A stretch of 64,000 nt of DNA from an uncultured Cyclobacteriaceae bacterium (GCA_905479015.1 CAJQKV010000005.1:62001-126000), one strand, 5' to 3'. Shown: positions 36,760 to 45,502, numbered from the stretch's first letter. Program-made: numbers and translations. The notes: generated by a model not told the origin, from the letters alone.

Positions 36760-38954
36760 ATAGGTTAAGATATTTAACAATCTGTAGTTTAATTCTTTTT
36801 CATTTTGCAGGAAATGGTCAAGACAATATTCACGAGGAGGTTTTTTTACAAATCAGTAGCGATCGATTCGTTTCAGGTGAACGCATCCTGTTTCATGCGT
36901 TGGTTAGAAGTAAGTCTTCAGGAAAGCTTTCGGAGCTAAGTTCGATTCTATATGTTGAGTTGTTGGATGACCAACAAATCCCAGTTTTTCAGACAAAAAT
37001 AAAACTTGAAAAGGGCCAAGGTACTGGAGATTTTTTTATTTCCAGTTTGATTGAATCCGGAAATTATCAACTTATAGGATACACGCGTTGGATGAAAAAT
37101 TTTGGCGATTATTACCGCATTCCCATCACAATCTATAATCCATTTGAGGAATATATGGTAACCCCTGCAGGAGCACCAAAAATGGAATTTTATCCAGAAA
37201 GCGGAAATCTAGTGGCAGGATTCAAAAACAAAGTATTGCTTCGTTATGCCAACGAACAAGGAGTAGGGATAGATTTAAAAGGCAGAATTGTAGACCCCGA
37301 GGGGAATACCTTATCAACTATCGAATCTACAGAGGGGATGGCTAAATTTTATTTAAGCCCACTGGCTAACACGCAATACAGGATGATCTATGAAGATTCT
37401 TCGATGAATTTTAATTTTATAAATCTGCCTATGGCCTGTCAAGCATGCGCAAGTATTTCTCTAACCGAATTTTCTCAGCGTTTTGTTTTGAAAGTTAACG
37501 ATAATGTGAAACATGAAAAAAGTGGGATTTTAAAAATTAGGGATCGTTATAAGATTTATTTCGAAGGTGATTTAGAGGTTGGCCAATTGCTCAATATGGA
37601 TAAAAAGTCAATGCCAGAAGGCTTACTAAGAGTAGAATATTTTGATGCTCAAGGTGAAATGAAGGCCCATAGATTATTTTATAATGGGCCAATAGCAGTC
37701 ATTAAAAGCGAAATAATAAAGACGAAGTCAAGGAATTTTGTGGAATTAGCTGATTTAAATCAATCAATCACTTCAGTCTCAATCGTAGTGAGATCTTATG
37801 AATCAGCTTCAAGATCTGCTGTTATTTCCCAAATCAATAGCCAGTTAGTTACTCGCCCACTGAGATCTGATTTTGTCAGTCAGACGAATTTAGACGACTG
37901 GATGATCCTTTCAAAGGTAAGTTGGCCTGAATGGGAACCCATTGATCAAGTGGCGATGATGCCAGAGCATCGTAATGATTTAATAGAGGGAATTATAACC
38001 TCCAGAGAGGAGGATGTTTTTGAAAAGATCATTGTATTTTCTATTCCAGGCAAGACATATGATATAAACTTGGCTCAGACAGATGTGAACGGTAAGTTTT
38101 TGCTCAATATTGAACAGGATATGGCTGGCGATAATAACGGTTATATCAACGTATTAGATTATGATGGGGGTGAGTATGAAATAATCATGAATTCTGAATT
38201 TTACACTGAATACCCAAATTTTGAAAATTGGCCCATTCGCTATGATTCTCTTACCGTTACACAAGTGATCAAATCAAGTGTTGGGATACAAATTGAGAAT
38301 TCTTTTCAACATTTACGCAGAGATAGTATCGTGATGGGGAAAAAGGAGCATTTTAAAATATTGAATGTCAAAAATTATCACCTCGATGATTTCACGAGAT
38401 TCCCAACGATGAGAGACTCATTTATTGAATATATACCAGGAATTGCCATTGGTAAATCAAGAACTGATTATGATTTTAATATTCGCTGGCCAGCAGAATT
38501 GAGTGCTTTCAAGCAAACAGGGATCTATTTGGTGCTTTTTGATGGGATTTTGGCCAGTCCCAAAGAAGTACTTGAATATTCTCCTTATAATATCAGCGAT
38601 ATAGAAGTACTTAGTGAGCGATACTATATTGGGTCAGCGGTTTTAGACGGAATTATAGCCCTTAAAACCAAAGAAGGTGACCTTTATGGGTTTGAACCCA
38701 AAGGGCTGAAATATAAATACAAGGGGCTCCAGCGTCAAAAAATTTATTTCTTTCCGGATCATACTCAGTCAAAAGAATTAAGGATTCCTGACCAACGAAA
38801 GATCTTGGCTTGGCAGTTTATGGATCAAATCCAGCCAAGTCAAAAAATGGGATTTTATGCTTCTGATGTTTTGGGCACGTTTGATGTGCTAATTACTGGG
38901 ATCTCGCCTTCTGGGGAATTGATTCAGGAGATCCGCACGTTAGTGGTAGAATAA
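36756..38954 (+). CDS. MG2-like secreted protein with plug-like C-terminal domain
   Basis: 732 residues from the ATG at 36756. Signal peptide MNRLRYLTICSLILFHFAGNG. The N-terminal part starts with FLQISSDRFVSGERILFHA, typical of the alpha-2-macroglobulin MG2 fold, and is followed by several beta-sandwich segments (M-E-F-Y-P-E-S-G-N-L-V-A-G). Near the C-terminus (about 588-645) the segment LVLFDGILAS ... NISDIEVLSERYYIGSAVLD-G-I-I-A-L-K-T-K-E-G has the shape of a TonB-receptor plug (D-G ... D-I-E-x-I-E-V-L ... G-V-I-x-I-x-T-K-x-G). No barrel follows. Last gene of the coupled cassette. Likely periplasmic or outer-membrane-associated; function unknown. Confidence 0.75.
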   Translation: MNRLRYLTICSLILFHFAGNGQDNIHEEVFLQISSDRFVSGERILFHALVRSKSSGKLSELSSILYVELLDDQQIPVFQTKIKLEKGQGTGDFFISSLIESGNYQLIGYTRWMKNFGDYYRIPITIYNPFEEYMVTPAGAPKMEFYPESGNLVAGFKNKVLLRYANEQGVGIDLKGRIVDPEGNTLSTIESTEGMAKFYLSPLANTQYRMIYEDSSMNFNFINLPMACQACASISLTEFSQRFVLKVNDNVKHEKSGILKIRDRYKIYFEGDLEVGQLLNMDKKSMPEGLLRVEYFDAQGEMKAHRLFYNGPIAVIKSEIIKTKSRNFVELADLNQSITSVSIVVRSYESASRSAVISQINSQLVTRPLRSDFVSQTNLDDWMILSKVSWPEWEPIDQVAMMPEHRNDLIEGIITSREEDVFEKIIVFSIPGKTYDINLAQTDVNGKFLLNIEQDMAGDNNGYINVLDYDGGEYEIIMNSEFYTEYPNFENWPIRYDSLTVTQVIKSSVGIQIENSFQHLRRDSIVMGKKEHFKILNVKNYHLDDFTRFPTMRDSFIEYIPGIAIGKSRTDYDFNIRWPAELSAFKQTGIYLVLFDGILASPKEVLEYSPYNISDIEVLSERYYIGSAVLDGIIALKTKEGDLYGFEPKGLKYKYKGLQRQKIYFFPDHTQSKELRIPDQRKILAWQFMDQIQPSQKMGFYASDVLGTFDVLITGISPSGELIQEIRTLVVE

Positions 38955-38968
38955 TGGGCTATTACCCC

Positions 38969-38976
38969 TAACTTTG
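38969..38976 (+). promoter_or_regulatory. Candidate -7 promoter box TAACTTTG for rlmN
   Basis: Exact TAnnTTTG match ending four bases before the rlmN ATG. The -33 position has only a weak TTAG. The spacing would put the transcript start at or within a few bases of the start codon. Confidence 0.5.
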
Positions 38977-38980
38977 CATT

Positions 38981-40012
38981 ATGAAGCAAGACGTTCGTAA
39001 GTTGACATTCGATAAATTGAAAGATTACGTATTGGAAACAGGATTACCTGCATTTCGTGCGAAACAAATTTGGGAATGGATATGGGTCAAGTCGGCACAT
39101 AATTTTGATGAAATGTCCAATCTCTCCCTGACGATGCGCGCTCAATTGGCCAAAGATTTTGATATTTTGCCGATCTCAGTGCAGACCGATCAAAAGTCGA
39201 ATGATGGAACTATAAAACTAGCATTTGCACTTCATGACAAATCCTTAGTGGAGGGGGTGTTGATTCCGGCTGAGGATCGAATGACGGCCTGTGTATCCTC
39301 TCAAGTAGGTTGTTCGCTAAGTTGTAAATTTTGTGCTACGGGTTATATGGATCGTAAGCGAAATTTGGATCCAGCGGAGATTTATGACCAAGTAGTGGAA
39401 ATAGACAAGCAAGCCAAAAGGCATTTTGATGTACCCCTAAGCAATATTGTTTTTATGGGGATGGGAGAACCTTTACTCAATTATAAGAATGTATTACAGA
39501 GCATTGAGCGGATTACTGCTACAGATGGACTCAATATGTCGCCCAAGCGCATCACGGTATCCACTGCAGGTATTGCCAAGATGATCATCAAGCTGGCTGA
39601 CGATCAAGTCAAATTCAACTTGGCCTTGTCTCTGCATGCGGCCAATGACGTAAAAAGGAATCAAATCATGCCTATCAATGAAACCAATACTTTGAAAGTA
39701 CTGAAGGAAGCATTGCTTTATTTTTATCAAAAAACAGGAAATCAAATTACTTTTGAATACATAGTTTTTGATAATTTTAATGACCGAATTGAGGATGCAG
39801 AGGAGTTATGGCATTTTGCTAAATCAATACCTTCCAAAATTAATATTATTGAATACAATCCGATTGCTGAGGCTCAATATCAAAATACAACTGCTGACAA
39901 GTTGGAGCAATTTGCAGATTTTTTGAAGTCCAAGAAACTCACTGTCAATATACGAAGGAGTCGAGGTAAAGATATTGATGCGGCCTGTGGACAGCTGGCC
40001 AATAAAAATTAA
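38981..40012 (+). CDS. rlmN: Dual-specificity 23S rRNA A2503 / tRNA A37 C2-methyltransferase
   Basis: 343 residues. Radical-SAM enzyme making 2-methyladenosine at 23S rRNA A2503 and at A37 of some tRNAs. The cluster motif CKFCATG (C-x3-C-x2-C, in SLSCKFCATGY) is present, as are SSQVGCSLSC, the MGMGEPLLNY segment, ALSLHA, and the C-terminal catalytic cysteine in DIDAACGQL. Followed by a convergent rhomboid gene two bases away. Confidence 0.95.
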   Translation: MKQDVRKLTFDKLKDYVLETGLPAFRAKQIWEWIWVKSAHNFDEMSNLSLTMRAQLAKDFDILPISVQTDQKSNDGTIKLAFALHDKSLVEGVLIPAEDRMTACVSSQVGCSLSCKFCATGYMDRKRNLDPAEIYDQVVEIDKQAKRHFDVPLSNIVFMGMGEPLLNYKNVLQSIERITATDGLNMSPKRITVSTAGIAKMIIKLADDQVKFNLALSLHAANDVKRNQIMPINETNTLKVLKEALLYFYQKTGNQITFEYIVFDNFNDRIEDAEELWHFAKSIPSKINIIEYNPIAEAQYQNTTADKLEQFADFLKSKKLTVNIRRSRGKDIDAACGQLANKN

Positions 40013-40014
40013 TT

Positions 40015-40941
40015 TTATTTTTTACTGGCGTTGAAAAGTTTCTGTTTTTCCTCTTTAGTCAGACTCTCATAACCCTTTTGTGAAATCTTATCCAAAATGG
40101 CATCTATTTCATCTTGTTCGGAAGTATGGGTGGACAGGGGCGATGTCGATTGATTTGCTTCAGTAGCTGCTTTGGCCTTTTTTCTAGGCTTGCTTCTGTG
40201 GGTGACTTTAATTTTTGAAGATTGTCTGAAAAAACTTTTGAAAAAATCAATAATTTGAAGAATCCAACCACCGAGATCTTGACCTTTTTGTATTTGCTTG
40301 ATGTAGACATAACCCATAGCAGCCCCCGCTAAATGCGCCCATTCGCCTCCTGCATTTGCACCTATGGTTTGTGAAAAAGAAAGAATGATATAAAAAAAGG
40401 CAATATATTTAATCTTTACGGGTCCAATCAAAAGCAAATGGAATGTATAATTAGGTAGTAAAGTGGCTGCCGCCGTAATGATGGCATACACCCCAGCTGA
40501 AGCGCCAAGCATTCTGGAAATCTGCTGACTTTCATAAAAGGTGAGTGTGTTGTAAATAATCAAATAAAGCAGTCCACCAGCAAGGCCGCCGAGCACATAA
40601 AGTGAAATTACTTTGTCGCTGCCTAAATATTCTACGATGAGTTTCCCAAACCAATAGAGGACCAACATGTTGAATAAAACATGAAATAAGTCAGCATGTA
40701 AAAAAAAGTAGGTGATGATAGACCATGGCTGAAATAAAAATGAACTGAGATCTGAGGGAAGCATCAATAACTCCTCTATAGACCTATAGATTTCTGCCTC
40801 ACCACTCACTTTAAGAAATATGCTCAAGGTCAGCATTACCAAGAAAACAATAACATTGATGATTATGATCTGCGCAATGGCATTGTTGGGCTTGTTCCAA
40901 GCATTTTTGAATTCATCAAGTAGATTTTCACTTGTATTCAT
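40015..40941 (-). CDS. Rhomboid family protease with soluble C-terminal tail
   Basis: 308 residues. Six-helix rhomboid core with active-site serine in LGASAGVYAI, histidine in EWAHLAGAAMGY, and the helix-2 HADLFHVLFNM motif. A basic linker (SKPRKKAKAATEANQS) and a helical tail (DAILDKISQKGYESLTKEEKQKLF) of about 65 residues extend into the cytoplasm. That tail ending is common in Bacteroidota rhomboids. Substrates unknown. Two bases after the preceding rhomboid gene; last gene of the mutL operon. Confidence 0.9.
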   Translation of the reverse strand: MNTSENLLDEFKNAWNKPNNAIAQIIIINVIVFLVMLTLSIFLKVSGEAEIYRSIEELLMLPSDLSSFLFQPWSIITYFFLHADLFHVLFNMLVLYWFGKLIVEYLGSDKVISLYVLGGLAGGLLYLIIYNTLTFYESQQISRMLGASAGVYAIITAAATLLPNYTFHLLLIGPVKIKYIAFFYIILSFSQTIGANAGGEWAHLAGAAMGYVYIKQIQKGQDLGGWILQIIDFFKSFFRQSSKIKVTHRSKPRKKAKAATEANQSTSPLSTHTSEQDEIDAILDKISQKGYESLTKEEKQKLFNASKK

Positions 40942-40943
40942 AA

Positions 40944-41744
40944 TCAGTAAGGTTTAATCGTTTTGTTATTAGTCCAAATCCGAATAAGGATGAAGGCGAT
41001 CAGCATGCCGCTTAAATGCGCCAGATGCGCTACATTATCACCTTCCGAACGATTTAATTCGGAGTAAAGTTCTATAGCCCCGTAAATAAAAACCAAATAT
41101 TTGGCTCGAATGGGAATAGGTGGAAATAAAAGCATGAGCTGCAAGTTAGGAAATAGCATGGCAAAAGCCATCAATATGCCATAAACTGCCCCTGAGGCAC
41201 CGACCATTGGAATATTCGTTTTGAGATCAAATATCTGTGTGACGGCACTCATCGTTTGATTTATGTAATCAGGATCTTGTGGATTCTCATAATACCCATC
41301 TGAGAGCTCGGCCAACCCTTGCAAATTGAATCGACGAGACTTGTGTTCAGAAATGAATAAGCTAAAGTCATCGGGATTTGGATTAGAGAGATAGGTTTCC
41401 GTATCTGCTTTCAATTGATATTGTTCTATAAAATTGGCACCGCCAAAAAGCATACCCGCTCCAATACCACAGGCCAGATAGAAGATGAGGAATTTTTGTT
41501 GCCCGAAGGTTTGCTCTAATAAGGGCCCAAAAACAAAGACGGCAAACATGTTGCCCAGAAGATGACTGAAATTTGCATGAATCCACATGTAAGTGATGAA
41601 CTGATGCAGCGCGAATTGATCAGAAAAAACCACACGCAATCCCAACCAAGAAGATAAGGGTAAGTTCAATAAAGATTGCAAAACAAAGATCCCCACATTC
41701 GCAATTAAAATGTACTTGACCGTAGGGGTTAATCTTCCAAACAT
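40944..41744 (-). CDS. Rhomboid family protease with a loop insertion
   Basis: 266 residues. Active-site serine in MVGASGAVYGI, histidine in VAHLAHLSGM, and helix-2 HANFSHLLGNMFAVFVFG. Between helices 3 and 4 there is a hydrophilic insertion of about 75 residues (KADTETYLSNPNPDD to FDLKTN), which could form a small lid or substrate-binding domain. Five bases after mutL and two bases before the second rhomboid gene, so a tandem pair is co-expressed with a mismatch-repair gene. Confidence 0.9.
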   Translation of the reverse strand: MFGRLTPTVKYILIANVGIFVLQSLLNLPLSSWLGLRVVFSDQFALHQFITYMWIHANFSHLLGNMFAVFVFGPLLEQTFGQQKFLIFYLACGIGAGMLFGGANFIEQYQLKADTETYLSNPNPDDFSLFISEHKSRRFNLQGLAELSDGYYENPQDPDYINQTMSAVTQIFDLKTNIPMVGASGAVYGILMAFAMLFPNLQLMLLFPPIPIRAKYLVFIYGAIELYSELNRSEGDNVAHLAHLSGMLIAFILIRIWTNNKTIKPY

Positions 41745-41749
41745 ATTTA

Positions 41750-43573
41750 TTAATTGAAAAGTGAAATCATTTTATCTAAACTCAAAACTACAAAAGTTGC
41801 CTGACCATCCGGCGTATAATTGGGTTGTTTACAGGCAAATAATAAGTCAAAAATTTTTGAAATTTCTTCATCAGCCAATTTTTCGCTGATTTTTATGGCC
41901 GTACGTTTTGCCATAGAACGTGCTAAATTTTCGGTTTTATTGAGAGCAATTTCCGATTGATTCATCTTAAATTGTTCGATCAAATCTTCAAAAAGGTCTT
42001 TTTCAGACAGTTTACCAATTTCTGGAGGTACGCCATTGATGACGATACAGTTTTTACCAAAAGGTTCAAATTCAAAACCGAGCATTTGAATTTCATTCTT
42101 TAGCGATAGGACCAAATCAAAATCTGCAGGATTGAGAGAAAGTTGACTAGGAAATAAGCAGGACTGTGAAAAGCCTTGATTTTGACGATAATGTTCAAGA
42201 TATCGTTCATAAAGAATCCTCTCATGTGCCGCTCTTTGATCAATAAGTACCATACCGCTCTTTACTTGACGCAAGAGGAAGCGGTTATGTATACACAGGG
42301 TTTGAGGATTGGGCGAACTATTTTGATGACCAGAATGAGGATCACTGTTTAGCAGCATCCGATCTTGCTGTTGAAGTTCATTTTTCGCTTGTTCCCTACT
42401 GATCAGTTCTTCATCATGTGCATTCTCGTACAATAATTCCCAATTTTTTGATGAACTATTGGAGTTTGGGATATTTTTGAATTGTGTATATTTTTTATCT
42501 GATTCAGATACTTGATAAGCCTCCTTTGGTGGAGAAAATAAGGCAAAATTAACGTCTGTATCGAAGTCTATAGAGGGTGCTACATTTGAAGTAGCCAAAG
42601 CTTGGCGTACGGCGGCCACAATTACGCCATACAGTAAACGATCATCGGTGAATTTAACCTCTGTTTTGGTAGGGTGAACATTTACATCGACCTCTTTGGG
42701 ATCAATTTCAATAAACAATACATAAAAGGGATGAGCCTCTGGTTTTAAAAGCCCTTCAAAAGCTTTTAATACGGCATGATTGAGATAATGATTTTTGATG
42801 AAACGATGGTTCACAAAAAAGAATTGTTCACCTCTGGTTTTTTTTGCAAACGCGGGCTTACCTACATAGCCCGTGATCTTAACCGTAGGCGTTTCCTCTT
42901 GGCAAGGGATGAGTTGCTGCTGATAATTTTTTCCGAAAATTTGGACAATACGTTTGCTGAGTTTACCGGGCTCTAAGTTGTAAACTTCCTCATTGTTGTG
43001 GTGTAATGAGAATTTAATACCTGCATGAGCGATTGAAATCCTTTGAAATTCATCATGAATGTGTCGAAATTCTACTGGATTACTTTTTAAAAAGTTTCTA
43101 CGTGCAGGAATGTTGAAGAAAAGATTTTTAATGGACAAGCTCGTCCCATTTTGCATGGCTATGGGTTCTTGTTTGCGGAGGTCACTGGCTTCAACCTTGA
43201 TCAACAGACCTAACTCAAGATCATCTGTTTTTGTTTTTAATTCGACTTGTGCGACCGCTGCAATAGAGGCGAGTGCCTCGCCTCTAAAACCCATTGATTT
43301 AAGTCTAAATAAATCTTTGGCATCTTTCAATTTGGAAGTTGCATGTCTCTCAAAGCACATGATGGCATCTTTTTTAGACATTCCCCTGCCGTCGTCCACC
43401 ACTTGAATAAGGGTTTTTCCGGCTTCCTTTATGTATACCTTAATTTCTTTAGCACCAGCATCGATACTGTTTTCGAGTAGTTCTTTTACGGCCGAGGCAG
43501 GCCTTTGAACGACTTCTCCAGCGGCAATTTGATTGGCAATATGATCAGGCAGTACATGGATGATGTCGTGCAT
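41750..43573 (-). CDS. mutL: DNA mismatch repair protein MutL
   Basis: 607 residues. GHKL ATPase N-terminus with motifs ELLENSIDAGAKEI, VVDDGRGM, TSKLKD and GFRGEALASI, then the transducer domain (VDVNVHPTKTEVKF) and a C-terminal dimerisation domain. It couples mismatch recognition by MutS to strand removal. The MutL endonuclease motif DQHA(X)2E(X)4E appears as DQRAAHERILYE (about 445-456), with Arg in place of the metal-binding His, and the final region reads PNYTPDGQATF instead of the usual C-P-H-G-R-P. Nicking activity is therefore uncertain. The start overlaps the upstream gene's stop by one base. Confidence 0.94.
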   Translation of the reverse strand: MHDIIHVLPDHIANQIAAGEVVQRPASAVKELLENSIDAGAKEIKVYIKEAGKTLIQVVDDGRGMSKKDAIMCFERHATSKLKDAKDLFRLKSMGFRGEALASIAAVAQVELKTKTDDLELGLLIKVEASDLRKQEPIAMQNGTSLSIKNLFFNIPARRNFLKSNPVEFRHIHDEFQRISIAHAGIKFSLHHNNEEVYNLEPGKLSKRIVQIFGKNYQQQLIPCQEETPTVKITGYVGKPAFAKKTRGEQFFFVNHRFIKNHYLNHAVLKAFEGLLKPEAHPFYVLFIEIDPKEVDVNVHPTKTEVKFTDDRLLYGVIVAAVRQALATSNVAPSIDFDTDVNFALFSPPKEAYQVSESDKKYTQFKNIPNSNSSSKNWELLYENAHDEELISREQAKNELQQQDRMLLNSDPHSGHQNSSPNPQTLCIHNRFLLRQVKSGMVLIDQRAAHERILYERYLEHYRQNQGFSQSCLFPSQLSLNPADFDLVLSLKNEIQMLGFEFEPFGKNCIVINGVPPEIGKLSEKDLFEDLIEQFKMNQSEIALNKTENLARSMAKRTAIKISEKLADEEISKIFDLLFACKQPNYTPDGQATFVVLSLDKMISLFN

Positions 43574-43914
43574 TAGTGCTTAGTTGCTTTTTTTTTGAAT
43601 TTCAAAAATAGGTAGATGGGAATAATAAGCCAAAGGAGATGTAAAACAGGGTTTCCAAAATAAATCCAACCCATAAAAGCCAATCCTAAACTGACGGCAA
43701 TGATGATTTGTAGTCCAGAAGTATTAGGTCCTGGACTGGACCGTCTATCAAAGGTGATTTTATGAGCCCTTACCCCAAAATTTTCTTCTCCTGACATCTC
43801 TCTTTTAATCATTTCGGTGCGCTCCAGTATTTCCTCTTTGATGGGATCATAGTATCTCGGAGTAATGGTAAACTTTTTATGACCAGGCAATTTAACGAAA
43901 GAGGGTAACTTCAT
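43573..43914 (-). CDS. Small membrane protein of unknown function upstream of mutL
   Basis: 113 residues. The N-terminal 75 are charged and cytoplasmic-looking (YYDPIKEEILERTEMIKREM, then KITFDRRSS), and the C-terminal part has two adjacent membrane helices (IIIAVSLGLAFMGWIYFG and LHLLWLIIPIYLFL) ending in a lysine-rich tail. No family recognised with certainty. First gene of a leftward operon (this gene, mutL, two rhomboids), with a one-base overlap to mutL. The operon may place it in membrane quality control, but this is inference. Confidence 0.7.
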   Translation of the reverse strand: MKLPSFVKLPGHKKFTITPRYYDPIKEEILERTEMIKREMSGEENFGVRAHKITFDRRSSPGPNTSGLQIIIAVSLGLAFMGWIYFGNPVLHLLWLIIPIYLFLKFKKKATKH

Positions 43915-44058
43915 TTTGAGTTAACTATTTATGGTTGTTTTTTAACTGGGCCTTACCTTGGCCAGGAGACAAAAATGATATTTTAAAGCCGCTTTACTTT
44001 CATAAGGAGGAAGATAAAATAACCGTCCAAGCACATACCGGTTAACCTTTTATTTCTA

Positions 44059-44066
44059 CAAATTTA
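44059..44066 (-). promoter_or_regulatory. Candidate -7 promoter box TAAATTTG (minus strand) for the mutL operon
   Basis: The plus-strand sequence CAAATTTA is an exact TAnnTTTG on the minus strand, about 145 bases before the first operon gene. A CAAA (TTTG on the minus strand) at 44091-44094 is 24 bases further out, slightly long for the -33 spacing. Confidence 0.35.
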
Positions 44067-44313
44067 TTGAAATCTTTTGAAGGTCGTTTCCAAAACTTTA
44101 AGTTACTGTAAAATTGAAATATTTAAATGAAATAATGAGACAAAATACAGATTTTTGAGATTGTTTATGTTTAGATGCTATCTTACAGTTGCGATCTATG
44201 TCCCCATCTTTCAAATCTCAAAATAATTTAGATAATTTAAGTTAATCTCTATCTTTATCTCCCTGTGGGGAAATGAGGACAAAATAAATAAAACCTTAAG
44301 CGTTACTAAAGAT

Positions 44314-44321
44314 AAATTTAC
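44314..44321 (+). promoter_or_regulatory. Near-consensus -7 box TAAATTTA for bshA
   Basis: One mismatch to TAnnTTTG, ending four bases before the bshA ATG, the same spacing as the rlmN box. Confidence 0.3.
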
Positions 44322-44325
44322 AGAA

Positions 44326-45450
44326 ATGAAAATTGGAATTGTTTGCTACCCTACTTACGGTGGGAGTGGGGTGATGGCTACGGAGTTAGGAATGGGACTT
44401 GCCAAAAAAGGGCATCAGATTCATTTTATCACCTACGCACAGCCCACTAGATTGGACTTTTTGAGTGAAAATCTTTTTTATCATGAGGTATCTGTCAAAG
44501 ATTATCCTTTGTTTGACTATCCCCCCTACGAGATTGCCTTGGCGGCAAGAATGGTGGATGTGGTTGAACATGAAAAATTAGATTTGTTACATGTCCATTA
44601 TGCGATCCCGCATGCATCAGCGGCAATTTTAGCAAAGCAAATATTGGCAACCAAAGGGATTACTATTCCCATAGTAACCACCTTACATGGGACAGATATC
44701 ACCTTGGTGGGTAAAGAGGCAACCTATGCTTCGGTAGTAACCTATTCCATCAATCAATCAGATGTGGTGACGGCAGTTTCAAATTCTCTGAAAAGTGATA
44801 CTTATGCCCTTTTTGATATTAAAAAAGAGATCAAGGTGATTCCCAATTTTGTAGATATTCAAAAATTTAAAAAGCAGCAGAAAGGTCATTTTAAAAAGGC
44901 GATTTGCCCTAATGGGGAAAAACTCATGATACATATTTCTAACTTCAGGAAGGTGAAACGTGTCCAAGATGTGATCAGTGTTTTTTGCAAAGTTCGTCAA
45001 AAGATACCTGTCAAGTTGCTCTTGGTCGGTGACGGTCCGGAGAGATCTGAAATGGAAAAAATGACCCGTGAGACGTGCAGTATTCAAGATGTACGTTTTC
45101 TTGGTAAAATGTCCACGGTCGAAGAGATTCTATCTGTTTGTGATGTATTTATCATGACCTCTGAGCAAGAAAGTTTTGGTTTGGCTGCCCTTGAAGCGAT
45201 GGCCTGCGAAGTACCCCTAATCAGTACGAACGTTGGAGGACTGACCGAATTGAACGAAGATGGAGTTACCGGTTATACTTGCGATGTAGGAGATATTGAG
45301 GATATGGTGGAAAAAACCCTACATGTGCTGCATGAGGATTACCTGCCAAAATTCAAAGCAGAGGCCTATAAAAAAGCATTATCATTTGAATTATCTCAGA
45401 TCATGCCCATGTACGAGGAAGCCTATGAAGCCGCTTGCATCACGCAATAA
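44326..45450 (+). CDS. bshA: N-acetyl-alpha-D-glucosaminyl L-malate synthase
   Basis: 374 residues. GT-B glycosyltransferase (GT4) joining UDP-GlcNAc to L-malate, the first step of bacillithiol, the low-molecular-weight thiol of this phylum and of Firmicutes. The BshA N-terminus IGIVCYPTYGGSGVMATELG is diagnostic, with DLLHVHYAIPHA, TTLHGTDITLVG, IPNFVD, GDGPERSEME and the nucleotide-sugar motif SEQESFGLAALEAMACE. bshB and bshC are not in the window. Confidence 0.95.
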   Translation: MKIGIVCYPTYGGSGVMATELGMGLAKKGHQIHFITYAQPTRLDFLSENLFYHEVSVKDYPLFDYPPYEIALAARMVDVVEHEKLDLLHVHYAIPHASAAILAKQILATKGITIPIVTTLHGTDITLVGKEATYASVVTYSINQSDVVTAVSNSLKSDTYALFDIKKEIKVIPNFVDIQKFKKQQKGHFKKAICPNGEKLMIHISNFRKVKRVQDVISVFCKVRQKIPVKLLLVGDGPERSEMEKMTRETCSIQDVRFLGKMSTVEEILSVCDVFIMTSEQESFGLAALEAMACEVPLISTNVGGLTELNEDGVTGYTCDVGDIEDMVEKTLHVLHEDYLPKFKAEAYKKALSFELSQIMPMYEEAYEAACITQ

Positions 45451-45455
45451 TTTTT

Positions 45456-45502
45456 ATTCTTTTATGCAAAATGAAATCTTTTTAGATAAAAGAATGTTTT
45501 TT
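45456..45502 (+). terminator. Candidate terminator after bshA
   Basis: Perfect ten-base inverted repeat ATTCTTTTAT (45456-45465) and ATAAAAGAAT (45486-45495), 20-base loop, then G and six Ts. The stem is AT-rich and the loop long, so efficiency is doubtful. Confidence 0.4.

Larger units (their letters stand above)
43915..44325. other. Divergent intergenic region between the mutL operon and bshA
   Basis: 411 bases with start codons pointing outward on both sides. It has a short GC-rich inverted repeat (CTGGGCC ... GGCCAG, about 43946-43966) and otherwise AT-rich sequence. No ORF of note, tRNA or long repeat. Promoter candidates are given separately. Confidence 0.5.

Noticed and set aside
43946-43966. 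GC-rich inverted repeat as a terminator
   Set aside because: It has a bulged stem, no T tract on either side, and lies upstream of both flanking genes.
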